From NCBI GenBank assembly GCA_903908025.1, contig CAIVQM010000459.1, positions 1 through 5,937 on the forward strand: 5,937 nucleotides of DNA, in the 5' to 3' direction. The DNA is from an uncultured bacterium. GTDB lineage: Bacteria > Actinomycetota > Actinomycetes > S36-B12. Under the pieces are notes generated by a model, which saw only the letters and a list, made by a program, of their open reading frames with translations, did no database searches and had not been told where the DNA came from. The position numbers and the translations under genes were made by a program. Of this stretch, positions 1 through 5,759 are shown piece after piece (the stretch's first letter is position 1; every line of letters starts with the position of its first letter).

Positions 1-1321
1 CACCCTGCACCTCTCGGGCACCGTGCGCGGCACCGAGTTCGTGGCGACCCTTCGTGACTTCGGGGAGCCGGTCACCGGCCCGCCCGACGGCGTGCTGGCG
101 CTGCTCGATGCGGGGGTGGCCACTGCGGCAGAGGCCCGCACCGATGGGACGAGCAATGTCAGCGAGGTTCGGTTCGCGCTGCCCGCCCACAATCGGATGC
201 TGAGCGCAGACACGCTGGAGGTCGTTCCCGAGGACGCTGCGCCCAGCCCGGAGGAGGTCACTCTTCGCGAACTCCGCCCGGAGGATGCACCGGCTCTGAC
301 GCGCGCGGTATACCGCTGCTACGGCTGGTCCTATCCCAACCCGAGCCTGTACTACCCGGATCGGATTGCGGCGGCGCTTGAATCAGGCGACCGCATCGGT
401 GAGGTCGCCGTCACGGCATCCGGTGAGGTCGCCTCGCACTGGGGCGCCATCTTCCTGTCGCCGACGGCGGTCGAGACGGGTGGCACGGTCACCGATCCGC
501 GCTTCCGTCGCCGCGGGCTTGCCGGCTCGCTGGGCGAGCGACTCCTGGCCCGCCTGCAGGACATGGAGGTCCTGGGCCGCCTGCGTGAGCCCGTCCTCAC
601 GCACCCGGCGACACAGCAGATCGCGCTGCAGGAGGGCGCGACGATCATCGGCGCCTACCTCAACATGACCCACCCGATCCAGCAGGTCGGTATCACCGAG
701 GGGGTGCAGACGTCGCGTGGCTCACTCTCCGTCGCCTACTCGGCCCTGCGCCCGCTGGAGCCGGCGACGCTGTGGATACCCGGTCCGTACGAGCCGATGG
801 CTCGCATGGTGCTGGCCGCCAGCGACTGGCCGCGCGAACTTGAGCATGCCCGCCGCGACCCGGATTGTCCTGACCACGGGGTCATCTCCACGACGTTCAA
901 CTCCGACAACCGCTTCGGCCTCGTCGATGTCGAGCGCGTCGGACTCGACCTCGTCGACGAGATCACCACGGCCCTCCACCAGATGCACCGCTCTGGCGCG
1001 GAGTACGTGCAGGTCCGGCTGCCGGCCAACCAGCCGGCCCTTGCGACGGTTGGAGCGGGGCTGGTTGAGCTGGGCCTGGGCTACGCGTCGTTGATCCCGG
1101 CCTTCCGTGAGCCGGTGGGCAGCGATGCGGGCGACGTGCTGGTGACCCAGTGGATCGCCGAACTTGACGTCGAGCCGTCCGAGTTCGTCTTCGCGACCGA
1201 CGCCGTCCGCGATCTCGTGCTCGCGGTGGTCCAGCAGGCGCGGGAGGCGGGGTCACGGGGCCAGGACCGTCAGCGCCGTGCCGCTCATCGCGCGCAGTTG
1301 TTCGCCGCGCTGGAGGGCTGA
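1..1321 (+). CDS. RsbW-like ATPase domain fused to GNAT N-acetyltransferase (5' partial)
   Basis: The frame is open from base 2, so the gene starts left of the window; the GTG at 23 is probably internal. Residues are numbered from that GTG (432 aa to the TGA at 1319-1321). Residues 7-62 look like the end of an RsbW/HATPase_c_2 domain: RDFGEPV at 11-17 resembles the G1 box, but no GxGL-type G2 box follows. Residues about 80-218 are a GNAT domain. Its acetyl-CoA motif is RRRGLA at 162-167 (R-x-x-G-x-A), and YRCYGWSY at 97-104 plus THPATQQ at 193-199 match what I recall of bacterial ATPase-GNAT fusions. Residues 220-432 are a C-terminal extension seen in such fusions, with no motif I can name. 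The family is regulatory or uncharacterised; the acetylation substrate is unknown. I am confident of the GNAT domain and moderately confident of the ATPase remnant. It could also be annotated simply as a GNAT acetyltransferase. Confidence 0.8.
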   Translation, partial: TLHLSGTVRGTEFVATLRDFGEPVTGPPDGVLALLDAGVATAAEARTDGTSNVSEVRFALPAHNRMLSADTLEVVPEDAAPSPEEVTLRELRPEDAPALTRAVYRCYGWSYPNPSLYYPDRIAAALESGDRIGEVAVTASGEVASHWGAIFLSPTAVETGGTVTDPRFRRRGLAGSLGERLLARLQDMEVLGRLREPVLTHPATQQIALQEGATIIGAYLNMTHPIQQVGITEGVQTSRGSLSVAYSALRPLEPATLWIPGPYEPMARMVLAASDWPRELEHARRDPDCPDHGVISTTFNSDNRFGLVDVERVGLDLVDEITTALHQMHRSGAEYVQVRLPANQPALATVGAGLVELGLGYASLIPAFREPVGSDAGDVLVTQWIAELDVEPSEFVFATDAVRDLVLAVVQQAREAGSRGQDRQRRAAHRAQLFAALEG

Positions 1322-1328
1322 GCCGAAA

Positions 1329-1338
1329 CCGGTACCGG
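1329..1338. repeat. 10-bp perfect palindrome CCGGTACCGG
   Basis: A ten-base perfect palindrome lies eight bases after the stop codon of the acetyltransferase gene and just before the 1340-1370 hairpin. It could be a protein-binding site, part of a 3' structure, or chance in GC-rich DNA. Confidence 0.3.
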
Positions 1339-1339
1339 C

Positions 1340-1370
1340 AATGGCCGTGCGCCTACTCGGCGAGGCCGTT
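1340..1370 (+). terminator. Intergenic hairpin (possible terminator or attenuator)
   Basis: AATGGCC (1340-1346) pairs with GGCCGTT (1364-1370) over seven positions with one G-U pair. Inside it, CGCC (1350-1353) pairs with GGCG (1359-1362) around the five-base loop TACTC, with a small asymmetric internal loop (GTG opposite A). It starts 19 bases after the stop of the acetyltransferase gene. No T-run follows, so it is not a classical intrinsic terminator. It may act as an actinobacterial U-less terminator, or protect an RNA 3' end. The structure is read by eye; no folding energy was computed. Confidence 0.4.
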
Positions 1371-1430
1371 CCCGTCTAACATGGGCCCGCAGTCGTCGTC
1401 GGCTGCCGGACGCGGGGCGGTGGTCATGGC

Positions 1431-1435
1431 AGGAG
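1431..1435 (+). promoter_or_regulatory. Shine-Dalgarno AGGAG deciding the start at 1441
   Basis: AGGAG sits five bases upstream of the ATG at 1441. The in-frame ATGs at 1381 and 1426 have no comparable site. The 20 residues that the 1381 start would add are Ser/Ala/Gly-rich and carry no recognisable domain. The stretch AGGAGCGGACATGG here recurs exactly at the start of the minus-strand gene beginning at 5743. Confidence 0.65.
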
Positions 1436-1440
1436 CGGAC

Positions 1441-2274
1441 ATGGAGCCGAGTGACGTCATTGCTGCAGACGATCTGGCCAGGCTGTCCGCCCAGGCGGGC
1501 GATGTGCACGTGACGGTGAACGAGGACGGCATCTGCCTGTGGTCGTCGGATGAGTCGATCCGGTCGGGCATCACGCTTGCAGACGCGTTTGCGCCGACCG
1601 ACACCGCTGCCGTCGCTGGGCTACTCACAACGCGTCCTGCTGGGCCGGTCCTCGTGCGCGTGCGCGAGGACGGGGTGGCAGGGCGATGGGTCTCGGTTGC
1701 AGCCGTACCCACGGGGAGTTCGGGGGGCTGGCTGCTGCAGATGCGCGGAGCCCACCAACTCGACCCGACGGCGGTTGGTGCGACCACCGACGCTGTGACC
1801 GAAGTCATCGAGCGCGAGCAGGTGCTCAACGAGGTCGCCTGGCTTCTCGCGGCAACTCCGCGGACAGGCAGGGAGATCGCCGTCGTCGCCTGCGATCTCG
1901 ATGACCTCGAATTCGTCAACGAGGAGTACGGCAGGGATGCCGGTGACGAGGTGCTGCGCATCGTCACGGGCCGCATCTCGGACGCCCTCCGTTCGGGCGA
2001 CCTCGTTGCCCGGCTCGAGGACGACCAACTCCTCGTCGTCCTCCGCGGTGTCCACCATCTGCGCGGCGCGATCCGGGTTGCGAACAAGATCCGAGTAGCC
2101 GTCGAGGATCCGATCACCCTGCCGGTCGGCGAGATCGTCCAGACCATCAGCGTCGGGGTCACCTTGATCAGCCGGGGCGAGAGTGTCGACAGCGTGCTCG
2201 AGCGTGCGGAGGGGGCCATGTCGATGGCCAAGGACGCCGGCCGCAACATCGTCATGTCCAGTCCGCCGATCTAG
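1441..2274 (+). CDS. PAS-like / degenerate GGDEF domain protein, candidate c-di-GMP receptor
   Basis: 277 residues from the ATG at 1441, chosen for its AGGAG site; an ATG at 1381 would add 20 residues. Residues about 20-103 look like a small PAS-like sensor region (VNEDG at 26-30, WVSVAAVP at 83-90); this is a weak call. A helix at 115-138 links it to a GGDEF fold at about 140-277. Conserved GGDEF features are DLDDLEFVN (152-160, with metal Asp and guanine-contacting Asn positions), AGD (167-169), SVGV (237-240) and AKDAGRN (263-269). The signature itself is EDDQL (193-197) instead of GGDEF, so cyclase activity is unlikely. RSGD (184-187) sits exactly where the RxxD inhibitory site lies in c-di-GMP-binding cyclases. 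No transmembrane segment or signal peptide is visible, so it is probably cytoplasmic. The likely role is sensing or scaffolding in c-di-GMP signalling. The family is solid; receptor function is inference. Confidence 0.85.
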   Translation: MEPSDVIAADDLARLSAQAGDVHVTVNEDGICLWSSDESIRSGITLADAFAPTDTAAVAGLLTTRPAGPVLVRVREDGVAGRWVSVAAVPTGSSGGWLLQMRGAHQLDPTAVGATTDAVTEVIEREQVLNEVAWLLAATPRTGREIAVVACDLDDLEFVNEEYGRDAGDEVLRIVTGRISDALRSGDLVARLEDDQLLVVLRGVHHLRGAIRVANKIRVAVEDPITLPVGEIVQTISVGVTLISRGESVDSVLERAEGAMSMAKDAGRNIVMSSPPI

Positions 2275-2295
2275 GCGAACCGCTCTCCGCATCGG

Positions 2296-2355
2296 CATGT
2301 CGCATATCGGAGTGCCTGCTGCGACTCGACCCGTCTAGTTTGGCGATATGTCGAC
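2296..2355. promoter_or_regulatory. Candidate operator: CATATCG-type half-sites around the alkyltransferase promoter
   Basis: CATGTCG (2296-2302) and CATATCG (2303-2309) form a tandem repeat differing at one position. An inverted copy, CGATATG, lies at 2344-2350 and overlaps the start codon. With flanks the outer pair is GTCGCATATCG (2299-2309) against GTCGACATATCG read on the minus strand (2355-2344), nearly 12 bases matching with one inserted base. The sites flank the predicted -10 box. The encoded protein has an AraC-type HTH, so autoregulation is possible. This is inference, and the half-sites are short. Confidence 0.35.
2336..2341 (+). promoter_or_regulatory. -10 box TAGTTT of a probable leaderless promoter
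   Basis: TAGTTT fits the actinobacterial TAnnnT -10 pattern. It ends six bases before the ATG at 2348, so transcription would be expected to start at or next to the A of the start codon. No Shine-Dalgarno sequence lies upstream of that ATG, which agrees with a leaderless mRNA. No good -35 box is visible (GTGCCT at 2312-2317 matches three of six positions). Confidence 0.5.
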
Positions 2356-3160
2356 GGCCCTCACGCGTGTGCGCTCCGCGTGCGACGAGATGACGACTTC
2401 CCGAGGTCCCGTGGCGGTGTCCGTGCTGGCGGCGCGCCAGAACTGCAGTGTCCGGCAGCTCCAACGGGACTTCGCGGAGGTCCTCGGGATCACCCCTCGC
2501 CAGTTCGGACAGGCGCTGCGAACCAACCACACGCGTGCTGCGCTGCGCTCAGCTGACACCGTCCTCGATGCGGCCTTCGCGGCCGGGTACGGATCGGTCC
2601 GGGGCTTCTACGAGGAGGCGGCGCGACGCCTGGGCATGACTCCGTCGGACTACGTGGCTGGTGCGCCCGAGCAGGTTCTGCTCTGGTCCATGACCGCCAT
2701 GGCTGTCGGCGATGTCATCGCCGTTGCGACACCACGCGGGCTTGCTGCCGTGCGAATCGGGAACGCCGCGGAGCTCGAGGCTGAGATCAGGGAGGAATTT
2801 CCCAACGCGATGCTGGGCCGCGATGATGCTGCGATGAGTGACGTGATGTCTGCGTTGAGGGCACTAGCTGCGGGTTTGGATGCCCCGGATCTCCCTGTCG
2901 ACGTGCACGGCACGGTGTTCCAGGCGCGAGTGTGGAGCTCGCTGCGTGAGATCCCTGCCGGTGAGACGCGAACGTACTCCGAGGTGGCTGAGGCGATCGG
3001 GAGCCCCACGGCTGTCCGTGCAGTGGCCCGGGCGTGCGCAACCAACCCTGTTGCACTCGTTGTTCCGTGCCATCGCGTCATGCGGCGCGACGGCAACCTT
3101 GCCGGGTATCGCTGGGGCCTGTCGATCAAGGCAGCGCTGCTGGCGAGCGAGAGCGCGTGA
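2348..3160 (+). CDS. AraC-type HTH fused to methylated-DNA--protein-cysteine S-methyltransferase (Ada-like, no zinc sensor domain)
   Basis: 270 residues. Residues about 18-103 are an AraC/XylS double helix-turn-helix (QLQRDF at 38-43, GITPRQF at 47-53, second HTH with AAFAAGYGS at 75-83). Residues about 115-190 resemble the RNase-H-like N-terminal part of alkyltransferases. Residues 188-270 are the catalytic domain: VPCHRV at 239-244 gives acceptor Cys241, with Arg224 in the finger-like position, Asn233 in the hinge motif and GYRWGL at 253-258. It should remove alkyl groups from O6-alkylguanine by suicide transfer to Cys241, in the cytoplasm. E. coli Ada has 354 residues; the N-terminal four-cysteine zinc domain that senses methylphosphotriesters is absent, and only Cys12, 33, 230 and 241 occur. 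This HTH-plus-transferase layout is a known annotated type. Its stop overlaps the next start (GTGA), implying coupled translation. Function of the transferase is confident; its regulatory targets are unknown. Confidence 0.92.
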   Translation: MSTALTRVRSACDEMTTSRGPVAVSVLAARQNCSVRQLQRDFAEVLGITPRQFGQALRTNHTRAALRSADTVLDAAFAAGYGSVRGFYEEAARRLGMTPSDYVAGAPEQVLLWSMTAMAVGDVIAVATPRGLAAVRIGNAAELEAEIREEFPNAMLGRDDAAMSDVMSALRALAAGLDAPDLPVDVHGTVFQARVWSSLREIPAGETRTYSEVAEAIGSPTAVRAVARACATNPVALVVPCHRVMRRDGNLAGYRWGLSIKAALLASESA

Positions 3161-4062
3161 CCCACTCGCCGCGTTCCTGGTTGCCGTGGTACCTCCTGCT
3201 CGCGCTCATCTGGGGAAACTCGTTCGTATTCATCAAGATCGGGCTGGGGTCGCTGACACCTGCCGGTGTGGTGTTCAGCCGGCTGTTCCTCGGGATGATC
3301 ACGATGCTGGTCATCAGTGCCGTGATGCGTTCACCACTGCCGCCACGTCGCTACTGGGGTCGGCTGTTCATCGCCGCCTTCCTCATGACGGCCGGCGGAT
3401 GGTTCCTGTTCGCCGTGAGCGAGCAGTACATCTCATCTGCCCTTGCCGGGATCATGAACGGTGCCACGCCCCTCATGGCCCTCTTGGTCATCCTCATCGC
3501 CTTCCCTGAGGAGAAGCCGACACGTCAGCGCATCATCGGACTGCTGATCGGGTTCGTCGGCGTACTCGTCGTCGTGGGGATCTGGCAGGGGCTCGGCGCG
3601 ACGACGTGGCTGGGGATAGGTGCTTGTGTCCTGGCGGTCACGCTGTACGGCATCTCGTATCCGTATGTGCGTCGTCACCTCGCCAGCGGCTCGGGGGCTC
3701 TTGGCCCGATGACCTTCGCCACGGGGTTGATGATCATGGGCACCCTGCAGATCGCTCCGGTGGTGGCCGTGACGGGGTACGCCCATGCGCCGATCACCAT
3801 GCCGGTGGTGCTCGCGATGCTGACCCTCGGCTGCGTGGGCAGCGGTATCGCCTACATCCTCAACTACATCATCATTCACCGCTCTGACGCGACCACGGCA
3901 AGCACCGTCACGTACGTCATCACTCTGGTGGCCGTGGTGTCCGGTGCCGTGGTGCTCGGCGAGCACATCACCTGGAATCAGCCGGTCGGCGGAGCGCTGG
4001 TGGTGTTCGGCGCAGCCACCGCACAGGGGCTCATCAGACCGCCGCGATTCGCCCGCGGCTAG
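3157..4062 (+). CDS. EamA-family (DMT superfamily) transporter
   Basis: 301 residues from the GTG at 3157, which overlaps the preceding TGA in the sequence GTGA (3157-3160). In-frame codons open back to 3034, but those 41 extra residues are Arg/Cys-rich, lie inside the alkyltransferase gene and look like read-through in another frame. About ten hydrophobic segments can be seen at roughly 10-30, 35-56, 69-88, 93-115, 126-143, 150-170, 184-206, 216-238, 249-267 and 274-292, as expected for two five-helix EamA repeats. WGNSFVFIKIGL (19-30) and LGEHITWNQPVGG (267-279) are typical of repeat 1 start and repeat 2 end. It is an inner-membrane metabolite exporter; the substrate cannot be read from the sequence. 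Coupling to an alkylation-repair gene hints at, but does not show, efflux of a toxic compound. Charged ends and length are normal for the family. Confidence 0.9.
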   Translation: MTHSPRSWLPWYLLLALIWGNSFVFIKIGLGSLTPAGVVFSRLFLGMITMLVISAVMRSPLPPRRYWGRLFIAAFLMTAGGWFLFAVSEQYISSALAGIMNGATPLMALLVILIAFPEEKPTRQRIIGLLIGFVGVLVVVGIWQGLGATTWLGIGACVLAVTLYGISYPYVRRHLASGSGALGPMTFATGLMIMGTLQIAPVVAVTGYAHAPITMPVVLAMLTLGCVGSGIAYILNYIIIHRSDATTASTVTYVITLVAVVSGAVVLGEHITWNQPVGGALVVFGAATAQGLIRPPRFARG

Positions 4063-4071
4063 CGCATCGGC

Positions 4072-4077
4072 AAGAAT
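4072..4077 (+). promoter_or_regulatory. Weak -10-like hexamer AAGAAT upstream of menJ
   Basis: AAGAAT ends nine bases before the menJ ATG, which has no Shine-Dalgarno sequence. It could be the -10 of a promoter giving a leader of only about three bases. It departs from TAnnnT at the first position and has no visible -35. The alternative is read-through from the transporter gene, which ends 24 bases upstream. Confidence 0.25.
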
Positions 4078-4086
4078 GGCGTAGCC

Positions 4087-5352
4087 ATGAGCCTTCCTCC
4101 CGTCGACACCGACGTCCTCGTCGTCGGGGCCGGCCCCGCCGGCTCCGCCACGGCGGCATGGGCGGCACGTGCCGGGCTCGACGTGACTCTGGTCGATGCT
4201 GAGACCTTCCCCCGCGACAAGCCGTGCGGTGATGGACTCACCCCGCGAGCCATCCTCGAGCTCGACGAACTCGGCCTGAGCCCCTGGCTCGAGGGCCGCG
4301 CGCGCAACTGGGGGCTGCGCGCAGCGGGATTCGGGCAGGAGCTGTACCTGCCGTGGCCGGGCGGCTCACTTCCGAGTACCGGCGGTGCCGCGCCGCGCAT
4401 GGAGCTCGACGCAGCCATCCGGCAGGTCGCACTCGATGCAGGTGTCTCGGCTCTCGAGGGCCACCGTGCCGTCGATGTGCGGATCGAGGGCGGCCAGGTG
4501 CGGGGGGTCGTCTTCTCCACCGGATCAGGCCGCGGTGCAGAGCGGCGCGAGATCACCTGCCGCCGGCTCGTGGTCGCCGACGGTGCCAAATCGCAGCTCG
4601 GACGGCAACTCGGCCGCACCTGGCATCGCAGCACGGCATACGGAGTAGCTGCCCGCGCGTACATCACGTCGGGTCGCTCTGATGATCCATGGATCTCGTC
4701 CCATCTGGAACTGCGCGGCGAGGATGACGAGATCCTGTCGGGCTACGGCTGGGTGTTCCCACTCGGTGATGGTGAGGTCAACGTCGGCGTCGGGACCCTC
4801 GCGACCGAGCGACGTCCTGCCGATGTGAACCTGCGTGGGCTGCTTGCCCACTACGCGCAGTCGCAGCGCGAGTCCTGGCAGTTCGAGGGCGACATTCGGG
4901 CGCCGTGGTCGGCACTGCTGCCGATGGGCGGGGCCGTGAGCGGGGTTGCGGGACCGAACTGGCTGCTCGTGGGCGATGCGGCCGGCTGCGTCAATCCACT
5001 CAACGGCGAGGGCATCGACTATGGCCTCGAGACCGGACGCCTCGCTGCTCACCTGCTGGCCGACACGGTCCCGAATCCGTCGCTGAACTACGCGACGCAG
5101 TGGGCACCGCTGCTGCGTCATCGCTACGGCACCGCATTCTCGATCGCCCGCCGACTGGCGGGGTTCCTCACCGTGCCGGGCCTGCTGCCGACCCTCGGAC
5201 CGGTGGGTATGCGTTCGCGGTCGCTGATGACGGTGGCGCTGCGGGTGATGGGCAACCTCGTGACCCCGGAGGACTCCGACACCGTCGCGCGGTTATGGCG
5301 CACGGCGGGTCGCACGAGCATGCGGTTCGACGAGCGGCCGCCGTTCAGCTGA
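4087..5352 (+). CDS. menJ: Menaquinone (geranylgeranyl) reductase, FAD-dependent
   Basis: 421 residues, close to the roughly 408 of mycobacterial MenJ. An N-terminal Rossmann fold opens with VVGAGPAGS at 12-20 (GxGxxG). PCGDGLTPRA at 46-55 is the geranylgeranyl reductase family signature. VADGAKS at 163-169 is the DG motif. YGWVFPLGDGEVNVGVG at 220-236 lies in the substrate domain. LLVGDAAGCVNPLNGEGIDY at 293-312 is the GD/FAD-binding motif. The C-terminus ends in RPPFS, as I remember for the mycobacterial enzyme. MenJ saturates one isoprene unit of the menaquinone side chain, giving the dihydrogenated menaquinones common in actinobacteria; it probably acts at the membrane surface. No other menaquinone genes are in view. 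The ATG at 4087 starts a compact N-terminus nine residues before the first strand; no ribosome binding site is seen. It could instead reduce other geranylgeranyl lipids, but overall similarity favours menJ. Confidence 0.88.
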   Translation: MSLPPVDTDVLVVGAGPAGSATAAWAARAGLDVTLVDAETFPRDKPCGDGLTPRAILELDELGLSPWLEGRARNWGLRAAGFGQELYLPWPGGSLPSTGGAAPRMELDAAIRQVALDAGVSALEGHRAVDVRIEGGQVRGVVFSTGSGRGAERREITCRRLVVADGAKSQLGRQLGRTWHRSTAYGVAARAYITSGRSDDPWISSHLELRGEDDEILSGYGWVFPLGDGEVNVGVGTLATERRPADVNLRGLLAHYAQSQRESWQFEGDIRAPWSALLPMGGAVSGVAGPNWLLVGDAAGCVNPLNGEGIDYGLETGRLAAHLLADTVPNPSLNYATQWAPLLRHRYGTAFSIARRLAGFLTVPGLLPTLGPVGMRSRSLMTVALRVMGNLVTPEDSDTVARLWRTAGRTSMRFDERPPFS

Positions 5353-5381
5353 CCGCCCGTGCCATTGCCTAGCTGGTCAGC
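5348..5381. terminator. Inverted repeat across the convergent gene ends (weak bidirectional terminator candidate)
   Basis: GCTGACC (5348-5354) and GGTCAGC (5375-5381) form a seven-base perfect stem with a 20-base loop. It spans the stop codons of menJ and of the convergent minus-strand gene, and the 16 bases between them. There is no T-run on either side and the loop is long, so termination is only a suggestion. Confidence 0.3.
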
Positions 5382-5743
5382 CAGATGATGGCGTCAGCAC
5401 GGTCACGGAAGACCCGGATGGCCAGGCCGCGGTTCGCCCCGAGGGTCTCCCAGAATCCAACCGCCACGGCGGCCGTGACGTCCTGGGGCTTGATGAGCGC
5501 CTGTCGGAACCGGTCTGCGACCCCGAGGTCGTTGAGGGCATCGGCCAGCGGGCTCAGGTTGGTGATCGGAGGGGTCCACAGCAGCTCGGTGCAGTCCGTC
5601 AGCACGTTCCAGACGTCGAGTTGCGCGGCCATCAGCAGGATCTCGTGCACCGCCTCGTCGGCGGCCTCCTTGGTCACCCGACCGAAGAACTGTGCCTCGA
5701 TGATCGGGTAGTCGGGCATCACAGCCGGTACAGAAGCACCCAT
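5369..5743 (-). CDS. SpoIIAA-like (STAS-type) domain protein
   Basis: 124 residues from the ATG at 5743-5741, fixed by an AAGGAGG ribosome binding site seven bases upstream. The pattern fits the SpoIIAA-like/STAS fold: a first strand pair (IIEAQFFGRV at 14-23), a helix (24-41), a buried strand followed by Asp (WNVLTD at 45-50), then a helix rich in Leu/Ala (64-81), a strand around AAVAVG (91-96), and the closing segment IRVFRDRADAIIWL (109-122), which resembles the family's usual end. The DSSG-type loop with the phosphorylated serine of true anti-anti-sigma factors is absent. No transmembrane segment is visible. The biological role of this family is largely unknown, and I infer none. It lies 73 bases downstream of the ABM-like gene on the same strand and converges with menJ. 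Confidence is high for a real gene, moderate for the fold. Confidence 0.8.
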   Translation of the reverse strand: MGASVPAVMPDYPIIEAQFFGRVTKEAADEAVHEILLMAAQLDVWNVLTDCTELLWTPPITNLSPLADALNDLGVADRFRQALIKPQDVTAAVAVGFWETLGANRGLAIRVFRDRADAIIWLTS

Positions 5744-5750
5744 GTCCGCT

Positions 5751-5757
5751 CCTCCTT
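5751..5757 (-). promoter_or_regulatory. Strong Shine-Dalgarno AAGGAGG
   Basis: Read on the minus strand, AAGGAGG lies seven bases before the ATG at 5743. It is the best ribosome binding site in the window and indicates efficient translation of the SpoIIAA-like protein. Confidence 0.85.
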
Positions 5758-5759
5758 GA

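Noticed and set aside
1381..1440. Start of the GGDEF protein at the ATG of 1381
   Set aside because: No ribosome binding site, low-complexity N-terminus, and a TAACAT box overlapping that ATG; the ATG at 1441 has AGGAG at good spacing. Not fully excluded.
1353..2255. 300-codon open frame on the minus strand opposite the GGDEF gene, and a 225-codon one at 1621-2298
   Set aside because: Ser/Thr/Arg-rich or Asp/Arg-rich translations with no recognisable domain. They lie opposite a gene with clear family motifs, as expected for antisense frames in high-GC DNA.
3034..3156. Upstream extension of the EamA transporter to an ATG at 3034
   Set aside because: The added residues are Arg/Cys-rich, fall inside the alkyltransferase coding region and precede a normal transporter N-terminus at the GTG of 3157, which has stop-start overlap.
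2880..3509. 209-codon plus-strand frame spanning the alkyltransferase-transporter junction
   Set aside because: Arg/Ala/His-rich shadow in a different frame from two well-supported genes; no domain visible.
4059..5121. Minus-strand open frames of 202 and 198 codons opposite menJ (4059-4667, 4525-5121)
   Set aside because: Low-complexity Ser/Arg/Pro or Arg/Gln-rich translations opposite a strongly conserved enzyme gene.
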